Source: Karstenula rhodostoma CBS 690.94 (lineage: Eukaryota; Ascomycota; Dothideomycetes; Pleosporales; Didymosphaeriaceae). From it: a stretch of DNA of 64,000 nucleotides. Positions 47,702-58,400 of this stretch are shown in pieces (the first letter of the stretch is position 1; every line of letters begins with the position of its first letter). Position numbers and translations under genes: made by a program. The stretch is from assembly GCA_010093485.1 (NCBI GenBank), contig MU001504.1, positions 1,372,437 through 1,436,436 on the forward strand, in the 5' to 3' direction. A model generated the notes under the pieces. The model saw only the letters and a list, made by a program, of their open reading frames with translations, ran no database searches and was not told where the DNA came from.

Positions 47702-48793
47702 TCAACTGTCATCATCGGCGTCATCCTCGTCTTCGTCGTCGTCCTCTTCGCTTGTGCTCGTTCGTCGGTTAGCCTTCTTCTTGGTGGCACCCTTGAGATT
47801 CGTCGAAGACGCTTTCCGTTTCGTTCCCGAATTCGCGTGCGACGCGGTGCCCTTGATCGCGGAAATGGCGTTTTCTTTGTTCCCGCCATCGTCGCCTTCC
47901 AGGCCGGAGCCCTTGTTGGCTTCCATCTGAGCAACCTCCTCAGCCGTCAGGAACCTGCCACCAGGGCCACGGGGACGTCGCATAGCGTGGTTGTGCCTCG
48001 ACTCATGCAGATATGGCTTGCGCCCCTTAGATGTTAGCCTGAGAGCATCCTCTAGCTTCTGTCGGGCTAGACGTCTCTTCAGGATGCGATGGAACTGCTT
48101 GGCGTTGACATAGAGAGGGGCTTCTTCGGCTTGCGCGCCAGCAACAAGCTCGGGCGACTGTTGGTGCTGTTGGGGTGCTTGCTGAGCCATGGGCGGGACC
48201 GAAGGCCGAGCCGCAGCGTGGGCCATGACAGGTTGGGGCTGCTGCATTGCAGGACTGTGTATCTGCGTGCTCATGCGCCGTTGTATGGCCTGTTGTCCTG
48301 GGTTCATGGGAACCTGCGAGGCGATACCCCCAGCACCCATGGCATTCGACACCGCAGTCGGAGAGCGGGGAGGGCCGCGTCCGTCCTGCTTGATCTGACC
48401 TCCAGACATGCGCGGCGAGGCGCGCGGATCTTGTGCTAGCTGGCCCTGGCCCATCTGGTTGGGATCGTAGTATCCAGCTGGTCCAGCTGCAGCTGCAGTC
48501 GCCATGGCCGCCGCCTGCGTCGGCGACATGCCGTATTGCGGATGCTGATGCATGCCTGGCATGTATCCTTGCGGATAGTTCATTTGTTGATGCTGCGCAC
48601 TCGGAGCGCCAGGTTGCGGATAGCCTTGCGAGGGCAAAATCGGCGAGGTCTGTTGATACGAATGCATCTGCCCTTGTGTGGGGGATGTGATGGATGGGTT
48701 GGCCGCGCCCGGGTTTTGGGCACCCGGGTAGTTTTGCATGTGGGTAGGCGCGTGCCCATGGTGGGGTTGTTGATATTGTGCGTAGTCGGTCAT
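47702..48793 (-). CDS. hapB: CCAAT-binding complex subunit HapB (NF-YA/Hap2)
   Basis: An uninterrupted minus-strand frame of 363 aa. The N-terminal two thirds are Gln/Pro/Met/Tyr-rich, as in NF-YA transactivation regions. The core lies near residues 218-285. The subunit-association part is [19 protein letters not shown] and the DNA-binding part is [19 protein letters not shown] followed by GPGGRFL, with all canonical residues present. The C-terminus has basic clusters ([15 protein letters not shown]) likely serving nuclear import, then an acidic tail [15 protein letters not shown]. With HapC and HapE it binds CCAAT boxes. In moulds the complex recruits HapX to control iron use, respiration and secondary metabolism. 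Several CCAAT boxes lie upstream of this gene. Confidence 0.96.
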   Translation of the reverse strand: MTDYAQYQQPHHGHAPTHMQNYPGAQNPGAANPSITSPTQGQMHSYQQTSPILPSQGYPQPGAPSAQHQQMNYPQGYMPGMHQHPQYGMSPTQAAAMATAAAAGPAGYYDPNQMGQGQLAQDPRASPRMSGGQIKQDGRGPPRSPTAVSNAMGAGGIASQVPMNPGQQAIQRRMSTQIHSPAMQQPQPVMAHAAARPSVPPMAQQAPQQHQQSPELVAGAQAEEAPLYVNAKQFHRILKRRLARQKLEDALRLTSKGRKPYLHESRHNHAMRRPRGPGGRFLTAEEVAQMEANKGSGLEGDDGGNKENAISAIKGTASHANSGTKRKASSTNLKGATKKKANRRTSTSEEDDDEDEDDADDDS

Positions 48794-48990
48794 GTTTGCG
48801 GTCTCGTCAAGACGCGCTACCTGAGGTGTACAGGGAAGAGGCTAAAGTACGCGACTGAAGGCAGCGTAGACTGGAGTATTACCCCGGGTGCGCCACTTCA
48901 GCACAGACCGTGCCTATTGTATCGATCGCCGTGGAAGCTTTCGGGGGTGCGCCTGGATGGGTGGTGGTGCAGAAGGTGCGCGATGTGGTG

Positions 48991-49141
48991 ATTGGGGCGC
49001 TCGGGACGAGGAAGTTGCGACTGGGGGAGACGCGCAGAAACGCGACTTTGGTCAAGAGCCGCAACGACTGGTGGGGGCCTGATGCCTGGAGGAGAGGCGA
49101 GATGAGCAGGCAGCCACTACGTTTCGTTTCGAGCAGCCAAT
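48991..49141 (-). promoter_or_regulatory. CCAAT boxes upstream of hapB
   Basis: ATTGG at 48991-48995 is CCAAT in the sense of hapB, about 200 bp before its ATG. A CCAAT on the plus strand is at 49137-49141, about 345 bp upstream. Further ATTGG copies occur at 49395, 49586, 49628, 50454 and 50483. They could allow autoregulation by the CCAAT-binding complex, which is known for some Hap subunit genes; that role is inferred here. Confidence 0.4.
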
Positions 49142-52100
49142 GCGCGGAGAGATGGATCGGATCGGAGTCGCGATTAATGGGTCGAGTGTCTCGGTGCGCA
49201 CGTCGATTAAAAGCTGGTTCGACTCGTCGCGCGTGTTTGCTGGTCGAGTGGTGATGTCGCAGGGCGCCGGACAGCTGGGTTCACGTCACAGCAGGGCAGA
49301 TGCTCGATGCGTTGTCAATGGCCAGGCTCGTGAGGCGAGCGTCTAGGGTGTCGCGCGCGGCGAGACTCGCGTAGGTTGAGGCGCAATGGGTGCGATTGGG
49401 CGGGCGGTGGTGAGGCGGTGCGCGGACAGACTTCCAGCAGGATGCTTGGAGGCGCTGCAGTTCAAAGGGTCGCGCCGTGTGGGGAGTGGACCGTTGCGGG
49501 CGCTCACCAGTCGGGGACGGTGGAGGAAAAGAGATCTGTTCGGAAGAGCAATTGTCAGCTAGCCCGGGAGCAAGAGGGACGAGCAATTGGGTCTGTTTGA
49601 GGGGAGGCATGTGCTGGCGGGCGGGCGATTGGAGGGGTGATGCGCTGGCAATGCAGGTTCATGCAGGCCGAGAGGACACTTACCGAGTCGGCGCTGGGCG
49701 GGCGATGCACGTCGCTGGGGGCGGGCAAGTAAGCGGTGGTGACGCTGACGGCTGGCGGCTGGGGCTCTGGGGCTCTGGGCAGCAGATGGGTATTCTGCCG
49801 CGGAGGACGTGTTGGGTATAAAGAGTCGCGGGTGCAGCTGACGCTGGCGGGAAACGGGAAGCGGGTGAGCACGAAGCAAGCCGAGCTATGCTGCAACGAG
49901 GCGTGTGCGCCCGTTCTGCGCGCGACGTTAGCAGCGGGCATGACGAGCAGAGCAGAGGGGGCGGACGCGAGGCCGGAGCGGGTGGGCATCATGGCGAGGG
50001 CGACGTCGGCGCGGCAATGGGCGGTGCGGCGGGCTGCGACGATGCCCTGGAACGTGCGCGTGCGCGTACAGGCAGCGTGCAGCGCAGCGTGCAGTGGAGT
50101 GGGGATGGTGCGGCTTACCGGAGCTGGTGTGCAGCGGAGGGCGGTCACGTTTTGGTGTTGAGGAGGCGGCACTGGGCAGCCTGTGAGGTGGCTCGCAGGC
50201 GGTGGCACCGAGGCGGGCAGGGCAGGCAGCGTCGGGCTGGCGGCGGGCAGTGGGCAACGGGCAATGGGCGCGCCCTGGCAGCGACCACGACCACAGCTAC
50301 AGTGGGAATGGGAATGGGAATGGGACCCGCTGCGTCGAGACCACGAGCGTGCCGTGGTGCAAAGCTCGTGAATGCTACGTGCGGCGACGGGGACGGGGAG
50401 CGCTCGCTGGCGATGGCAGCTTTGATAGGGCGGCCGGTGGGAAGGTGCGAATGATTGGGTTGAGATGAGAAGGGCAAGAACGATTGGGCGCAGCTGCTCT
50501 TCTTATTCGCTCTCCAGCCCATTGCAGGGATGCCATCCCGGCCGGCTGCCTTTGCCTTTTGGCCCACCACGGCAACTCGACGACGGCCCGCCCTGCGCCA
50601 TCGCCCACCTCGCGGGCCTGACGGTGACGGCCAGCAGTCTGCTTCTTTGCGGCCTGTATCTCGGAACGTGCTCGTCGCCGACCGCACACACTCCACACCC
50701 GCGACGCCTGCTGTCTGTCTGGCGCTGCTGCTGGCTGGCCGCACGCGCGCGATGACGTCCGCTCGCTCGCTCGCTTCCTCAGGCCAGCAGCCAGCGCGAG
50801 CAAACGCTGCAGCACATCGCCTAGAGCCGCCCTGGAGCCGCCTGCGAAAAAGCACCAAATCACAGTCACATCTGCCTGCGAATTATAGGCGCGCAGCCAA
50901 CGGTGATGCAGCGCTTTTTCCGCCCGATGCCCTTGCCGCCCGTCACTCGTCGCCATTGGGGCACCACCCTGAAATTGACCGTCTGGGGCCGGCGGAGACG
51001 GCTGCGTAGCGCCCACATCCCGCTCCGATCTAAATCCTCACGCTCGTTCCGAAACGCCTCAGAGACCCATCCCATCCCATCCCGCTGTCGTGTTGTAACT
51101 TGTCTCTGGTCTCCATCACACTCGCACAACCATGCGTCCGCCCCGCACCCGACGGCTTCTGCACGCCTTGCCTCTTTCGCCCTCGCGCCTGCGCTAGCCC
51201 TCCGCTGCCTTTTGCGTGTTGCCCTGCCCGTGGGCTCAGCCGCTGTCTCGCCTCCGTCTCAGAGAAGCTCACAACGTCAGCTTCTGTTCATGCATCTCTC
51301 AACACTTGATGGACCAGAGCCGCAAAGTCAGCGCGGTGCCCATGCCCACCATAAACCTGGTCTCCAGCCAGACGAGCAGGGTGAAGCGGGGCTCGCTGCA
51401 GATCATGTGCCCCCATTCAACATCACCTCGACTGCTACGCGTCCGTCTCACGTTGGGAACAGATAATCTCCATTTCCCAGCCATCTGTTTCTCAATGTGC
51501 GCCCACGTCTCGTGGTCAGCCTGCTCCGCCTCATTTCGCTTTCCACCGCCTTGCGCTTCCTCCCCATCGCACTGGTCCGGCCGTTTCGCGCACGTCACAC
51601 AGCTTAGTAAGCAGCGTGGAGGGCTTTTCCAGCCCGGTCCATCTCCGGACGCCTGAAAAGCAACTCCGCTTGCAGATCCCGTCGCGCGCTTCGTGCATGA
51701 CGGCCTCACTGCAACAACATGTCCCGCTTGTCCCGCAAAACTGTTGGGCCTGGTGTCCAACACGCGGTTTGCATCTCGAACGCGCCACAAACATCTTACA
51801 CACACTACTTCTCGCGCTACATGTTGATGTTTCTATTAAATGAAGAACTGCGTCCCAGTTGGAGCAACGTGAGCAGGACCGAACTGCCGAAATACGAATA
51901 CAGTATCTCGTGTCGATGCGGAAGAGATTCTCTTCGGCCTCGCCGAACATCCTGATCTGCCCATATCGCCGGTCCGGTGAGCAGTTGCGTCTGGTCTTGG
52001 AACCGCTATCTGCAGCGTAACCGAGCGTACCTCGTTCTCCCGCGTCACATGACTGACCCTACCATGCAACGTACCCCAAATTTCGGAACGCAAACGCAGC

Positions 52101-54286
52101 CGGCTAAACTTATCACCAGCCCTATATCGCAGCGTATCAGTTTCCATTGCTCATCACAAGAAATAAGGTTCCACCCCACCTCATGCGTCCGTCCCCTCAC
52201 TTCCCAAGTTCCCGGACCATCGCTCGCACCCACGCTTGCACACGACTAGTGTCATGGTGTTTACCTAGGCAGCACATGCCAGTACAGCATTCGCATGCTT
52301 CGACCCTCCTGCAGTCCCGCATCACGACTAAGAACCGGGGTGGAATGTTTTGCGCATCCTGATATCCATGTTGCCTTTCTGACCGGCTCAAACGTGGTCT
52401 GGTCAGCGCTCAGCGCATGCCACACATCCAACCTCGCGGCGCCGGGCAATACCCAGGGCGCCAGTATTCTACCTTCTAGGATACCAGACATATGGCCTTC
52501 CTGTTTAGGGCAGACACAAGCACAGCCCTTACTTTGCCTGCTCTGCCTTGCCGACCCCAAAACGGCAATGCGCCCACATCGCAGTCGCCTAGGAAAAGTC
52601 AACATGGATGGCTAATTGCTGAGATGTATTGGTGCCAAAAGTGTATCCTGGCTGTACGAAGTAGTCGAAATGACGCTCTTGACATCTAACATGAAGTGCA
52701 AATAGGCATCGCGACCAACTAGAGGGGAGCAACCGCCGGTCCGCCATGACCAGGAGTAGAGTCATTCATCGTGTTATCGATAACGGACCACGGGTCTCTG
52801 TTGGCCAACCGGCCAGGCTCTCGCAGGAAGGTGAGCACCGGCGATATAGTATCAGGTTAAGGTTTTAAACTTGTATAGTAGCCTGAGTTACTCTAGGATT
52901 AACTGTTCTATATCTGTCGGCAAAGGCCTTAGCTTCTACCCGGTCTTTATGTTCCCTTGAGAGCCAGGCACGGAGCATCACTGTCCGTCCACTCTTACGA
53001 GAGACGAACGAACGCGCGTGGACGCATTCTTCTGACTTACGTTTGTGGCGGTCATCTAATCTGCGGGATCAGTGCGGCATCCGACGCTCGTCCGTATAGA
53101 TGGATAAACTTAGGCACAGCACGTGCTATATGCTACCTCACTATAGACGTCATGGATGTACTGTCGTCGTAAGATGACGTTAGGACCTAACGATCGGTGT
53201 TTATAGCATGAACGGAGCACGCAATGAGAGCGTACTCAGCCCACCCATGTCAGCGCTGTAGGAATGTCGCCCATTTGTTTGTTCCACACTACCATCGCAT
53301 GGCAATAGCGCATAGTCTTCTTTCGCCTGCCCTTTCCTCCCGGAACCGCGCATCACGAACAATTCAATCCGCAACAGACCCAACCCGCCCCCATACTCGC
53401 CACGCTCACTTCCCACACCATCTTTCTTCCCGCGCCTACAAATCGTATTACTCCCCCAGGCACTGCCTTGATGCCACCGAGCCTCGTTCGCGTCTGCACA
53501 TGCTCTACACAGCTCGGAAAAGAGCTGCTCTGCAGGCGCGCTCAAGCACTCCAACCCAACACTCTTGGTAGGTACAGTATCTGTGCGGTGGGGTCCTCTC
53601 GGGTTTCACACCTCCCAGCCTGCTAAGCTCTGCCTGCCTTGTCACCTCGCTGTATCACCAACCGTTGCTCTCACGCATCGGAGTGGCGTCGTGGCATAGC
53701 TTTCGAACGGGCAATTGGCACGGTGATGGTGTTTTGAACTTGATGCTTTCGGGGTTGCATTCACGATGGTGTTTTCTGCTGGAGCGAGGTAGTGATGTTG
53801 GCAAGGATGTCTGGAGGTTTTGCAAACCTCGCTTTCGATGCGAACACTGGTCGTGTGGGAAGGGGTTGGCTTGCTGGTGTACGTATGGTGTTATCTGTCC
53901 TCCTGTGAGATGCACTTGGATCAAACATGCCGTGGTTGAGGGGCAATGTAGTTGACCGTGACTGGCTATAATGGCGGAGACCCGTCCACCGCAAACTATC
54001 GTGATAGGTAATGGTATCCGCATGCCAACTTGACACACCCAGGGATTATTAGGTAGCCGTACGTAGTACCGCATTACCACCAGCGCTCTCCCTCGCATTA
54101 GGCTCTCATCTGCGACCCCGAGACATGTTGGCGGAAAACACGCTGTAGTGTCGCGTTCCCATCACAATCTCCATCAACAGCCCCTCCACCCTCCCAACCA
54201 CAGCATCTTCAATCTCCACCTCCCTCCCTTCCCCTTCCCCTTCCCCTATATCCTCATCCCCCCTCCCCCCTTTCACCACTCACCAC
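49142..54286. other. GC-rich region without recognisable gene
   Basis: Over 5 kb I find no supported gene. From about 48.9 to 51.3 kb the DNA is very GC-rich and open on several frames at once, giving Arg/Ala/Pro-rich chance ORFs. It has short tandem GGGAAT units at 50,305-50,325. From 51.3 to 54.1 kb frames are shorter. A more AT-rich patch near 52,840-52,930 may be a repeat relic. C-rich polypyrimidine DNA (TTCCCCTTCCCCTTCCCC) lies at about 54,225-54,275. Part of this may be the promoter and 5' UTR of hapB. Confidence 0.5.
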
Positions 54287-54523
54287 TCACCGCCTCCACC
54301 CCCCCACCCTCTCCACCCCAAACACAACCCCCGCGAGCACAACCCCCCAAAGCACATACTCCCCTACCCAGAGCACCCCATTCGGCACACTGCTCGCGCC
54401 CGCGTCATCCACGCATGCCGCGTACCCCGGGAAGATCTGCCACAGAAACGAGTCCAGCGTTGTGCTGATGAGGAAAGGGCAGGAGAGCCTGGGTGTGCTG
54501 GGGAGGGGGATGTCGTGCGACAT
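54287..54523 (-). CDS. Possible small membrane protein (78 aa)
   Basis: From an ATG at 54523 (AAC before it) a 78-codon minus-strand frame runs to a TGA. The codon choice (C/G-ending) resembles the genes nearby. The sequence begins MSHDIPLPSTPRLSCPF. It has one moderately hydrophobic segment (FLISTTLDSFLWQIFPG) and one strong membrane span near the C-terminus (VLWVGEYVLWGVVLAGVVFG), followed by a basic tail. The frame is open further upstream into low-complexity Pro/Val repeats, so the start is my choice. I do not recognise the protein, and a chance ORF in GC-rich DNA is possible. Confidence 0.35.
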   Translation of the reverse strand: MSHDIPLPSTPRLSCPFLISTTLDSFLWQIFPGYAACVDDAGASSVPNGVLWVGEYVLWGVVLAGVVFGVERVGGWRR

Positions 54524-55412
54524 GTTGGCGTTGGCTGGATAAGGGAGGGGTCGTTGTGGTACTGGTACTGGTACTGGTGCTGGTACTGGTTTGGTGGTCG
54601 CGGTCGCGGTCGCGGTGTGGTCGTAGGTTGACTCGTGTGTGGTTGCGAGTGTTTGCGGCGAGCGGGATGGACTGGATGGATAGATGGTGTAGGTGCTCGT
54701 TCGTGGCCACTCGTTCGTCTCGTGTGGTGTGGTTCGCGATAGGGTAGTGTAGCGCGCGCTTGAGAGCGAGGTATTAAGTATTAGATATAGGATTGGGCCG
54801 TGTGTCCGCGCACAAAGGCCATGCGAGGTGAGGTGAGAGCGGTTGGCCGTAGCGGCGGCGTGAAGGCGAGCGCAAACAGACACGGCAGGTGCGACTCGAC
54901 GTAGTAGGTAACAGCGAACAAGCTGGGTCAGTGTGTTACGGTCACCCAACTCCACTCCGATCTGGTCACTCCAAGAAGACACAAGCATAGAAGTAACGAT
55001 GAATTACTCGCGCTAATCATACAACAGTAACCAAAGCCCCAAAAACGCCTCTGCTAAGCCATCAAGACCTCGGTGTGCAACATAGGAAATAGTAAAGGGA
55101 GCCGGTAGAGCCTGTCTTCCATCTGGCCAGATGTGAACAAATATCGAGCGCGGAAAACAGTATCAAACAGAACAGGAATAGCAGAATTTTGTCCCCGAAA
55201 GGTTCCTCCTAGTCCTATGCATCCAGCCATCTCCTCTTTCTTCGCTCACCCTCGAACCCCCCGATCCTTAGGATCGCGTCGAAGGAGGCGGTGACTGGTC
55301 GTGGTATCATATGCGATCGACTCGTCCGTTCCCAGTATTAGTAGTGACATTCTAAAGCAAAGCGGAAACACCATCCCCCGTCATCAACGTTCACGATGTG
55401 TGAGAGAGGCGT

Positions 55413-58400
55413 TTATTTCTTGCCGCCGAGCAGACCGCCGACGACCGGCAGGTTGCTGGCGCCTCCACCCTTCTTCTTGTCCTTTTTACCGCCGCCGAGC
55501 ATCTCGGATATGGATCCGAGACCCAGACCGCCGAGCAACTTGTTAATGCCCAGGCCACCGAGCAGACCGTTGACTAGGCCGCCGAGGCCTAGACCATTGA
55601 GCAGTTTACCGACAAGGTTGAGTACACCCGTGAGCAGCAGACCAACAGCAGCGATGATCTGGAACAGAGGCTCGGTGAGCAGGGCCCAGAGAGGGTTGAG
55701 CTTCTTCTTGGCATGGGGCATGTCGTTGAGCTTCTTCTTCGCGTTGTCGATGGTGGTGACAACAGAAGTAGTAAGCTCTTTGAGAAGGTCGGCAAGACGG
55801 TACTCCTCAGGCGTGGCATCGCGAGTCTCGGAGCGGCCCTTTGCCTGGGCGGCGATGCGGCCATCAGGGTCAAGAGCACGGAGAGAACCATTGCACTCTT
55901 CGAGCATGCGAGATCCCTCCATGATTAGAGGCTTGACGTTGTTGACAAGCTCCTCCTCGTCCAACTCGTCACGCGGTGTGCGGTCAGCTTTCTCAATGTG
56001 CTAGGCAAATATTAGTATACGATGAGTGTGATATAATGATGCAGCTGCTAACCTCGGTGATCTGCTTCATGACAGGCTGGACACGCTCAAGCGTCTGCTG
56101 GCAGATGTTGGCCATCTTGTCAGCAAGGTCTGCATCCTCGCGGCGCTGCTTCTCCTCCTCGGTCTCCTCGTGGTCCTCTTCCTCTTCCTCTTGAATGTTC
56201 TCAAGAAGAGTGACCTCGCCGACCTTGTTGCCGTCGTTGTCAACAACATAGCCGTTGTCGTCGATCTCAAGACCAGAGCAGTGACCGAGGTCTCCGGCAG
56301 TCAGACGACCGATGAGATCACCGTTCTCGTCACGTACTTCACCATCCTTGTTGACATGCATGCCAGACATGGGGTTGATACGGCGCTCCTTCTCCTCAGG
56401 CTCCCAGCGCTCGGCCTTACCGATGACGTTTCCGTTCTTGTCGTTGATATCGCCGTCCTCATCGACCTTGTGGCCGACAAGCTTCTTGATGTCGCCTTCG
56501 ATCACGCGGCCAATGATGTCGCCGGCAGGAGTTTGAACTGTTCCATCCTTAACGACCGTGTTCTCTTCAAAGCCAGCGAACGGTCCTTCGGGTCCGGCAT
56601 TGGCACCCTGCACAAGCTCGGCACGACCAATGACGTTTCCGGCGTTGTCCCAGATCTGGCCTTGGCCATCGACCTTTTTGCCGATCATGGTGGATGGGTC
56701 ACCCTCAGCAACGCGGCCAAGGGTTTGGCCGGACGCGTCGACGACGTTGCCGGCCTTGTTGACGGTGCAGCCAGCGAGGGCGCTGAGGTCAACTTCGGGT
56801 TCCTCCTCTTCCTCCCAAGGCTCGGCGTGGCCCTTGACGTTGCCATACTTGTCGATGATGTCGCCGTCCTCGTCGACGTGGTTACCGACAAGCTTCTTGG
56901 GGTCACCCTCGGTGATCTGTCCAACACGGTTGCCATCACCGTCTTCAACAAAGCCATCTTTGACGACGCGGAGGCCTTCAAGTCCTGCGAATGGTCCCTC
57001 CTTACGCTGGACACGCTCGTTCTCGGGAATCAACTCGCATCGACCGACAACCTTACCGGTGTCGTTGTGGATCTGGCCCTCACCATCGGACTTGCGGCCG
57101 ACGAGGTCATCAAGCTTGCCCTCGACAAGTTGACCAATCGGCGTACCGTTCTGGTCAACAAGGAAGCCTTGCTTGTTGAGGGTAAGGCCGTCGAGGACGG
57201 AAAGGTCGTCGGGGACTTCTTCCTCCTCCTCGAGGGGCTCGGCGTGGCCCTTGACGTTGCCGTACTTGTCCAGGATGTCACCATCCTCGTCAACTGCGTT
57301 ACCCACCAGGCGCTTGGGGTTACCCTCAACAACCTCACCGACAATGTTCTCGTCCTCATCAGCGACCTTGCCGTCCTGAACGACACGGAGACCTTGCAGA
57401 CCAGCGAAGGGGCCTTCTGGCTTGGCCTCTCGCTCATGCGGAGGAATAAGTTCGACGCGTCCAACAACCTTGCCAGAATCGTTCCAGATCTGACCTTGAT
57501 CGTCGAGCTTACGGCCGGCAAGCTCCTTAGGGTTGCCTTCAACGAGACGGGCGACCGGCACACCTTCGCTGCCGATGACGTTGCCCTGCTTGTTCACGGT
57601 GAAACCTTCGAGGGAGGAGAGGTCGGCCTCTTCGACCTCCACAACTTCCTCCTCCGGCTCCTCGTATCGCTCAGCATGTCCAACAACTGAGCCCTTCTTG
57701 TCGAGGATATCACCATCCTCATCGACGGCGCGGCCGACAAGCTTCTTGGGGTCACCTTCGACGACCTGTCCGACACGGTTGCCGTTCTCGTCCTCGACGA
57801 ATCCACCCTTCACGACAATAAGACCCTCGAGACCGGCGAATGGAGATTCCTCCTCAGCCTCCTCCTGGGGAACGGTCTGGGCACGGCCAATGACCTTACC
57901 CTTGTTATCCCAGAACTGGCCCTCAGCATCGCTAGTGATACCGGCCTTGGAGAGCTTCTTGGCGTCGCCCTCAATAAGCTCACCAACGATGTTGCCATTG
58001 GAGTCGATGATTTTGCCAGACTTGTTGACAGGAAGTCCATCAAGGATAGACAGGGGAGGCCTGCCATCTTCATCCAATTCCTCAGCGTTCTCCTCAGCAT
58101 CTTCGGCGGCCTCTTCAGCACCTTCGGCGGCCTCCTCGGCATCTTCAGCAGCATCCTCCGCATCCTCAGCAGCGTCCTGGGCCTCATCGACCTGCTGATC
58201 AACAAGCCTGGGTAGCGTCTTGACCTTGCCGATGACGTTGCCGTCCTTGTCGAGCACCTCTCCTTGGGCATTGATCTTCTTTCCAGCGCAATCCTTCGCA
58301 TCACCCTCTTCAAGCTCGCCAAGGACTTCGCCGTCCTCATCGATCACTTGACCCTTCTTATTGACCTTCAGGCCCTCAAGCTCGTGGATCTCGGGGGTGA

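Noticed and set aside
50300..50330. GGGAAT repeats as telomere-like sequence
   Set aside because: The unit is not TTAGGG, there are only about three copies, and they sit inside the window in GC-rich DNA.
49888..51016. Several 150-240-codon ORFs on both strands
   Set aside because: They are Arg/Ala/Pro-rich, overlap each other in GC-rich DNA, and lack domains or convincing starts.
56170..57690. 506-codon ORF on the plus strand
   Set aside because: It is the antisense of the DUF3659 repeats; repeated codons with few stops in reverse make such ORFs.
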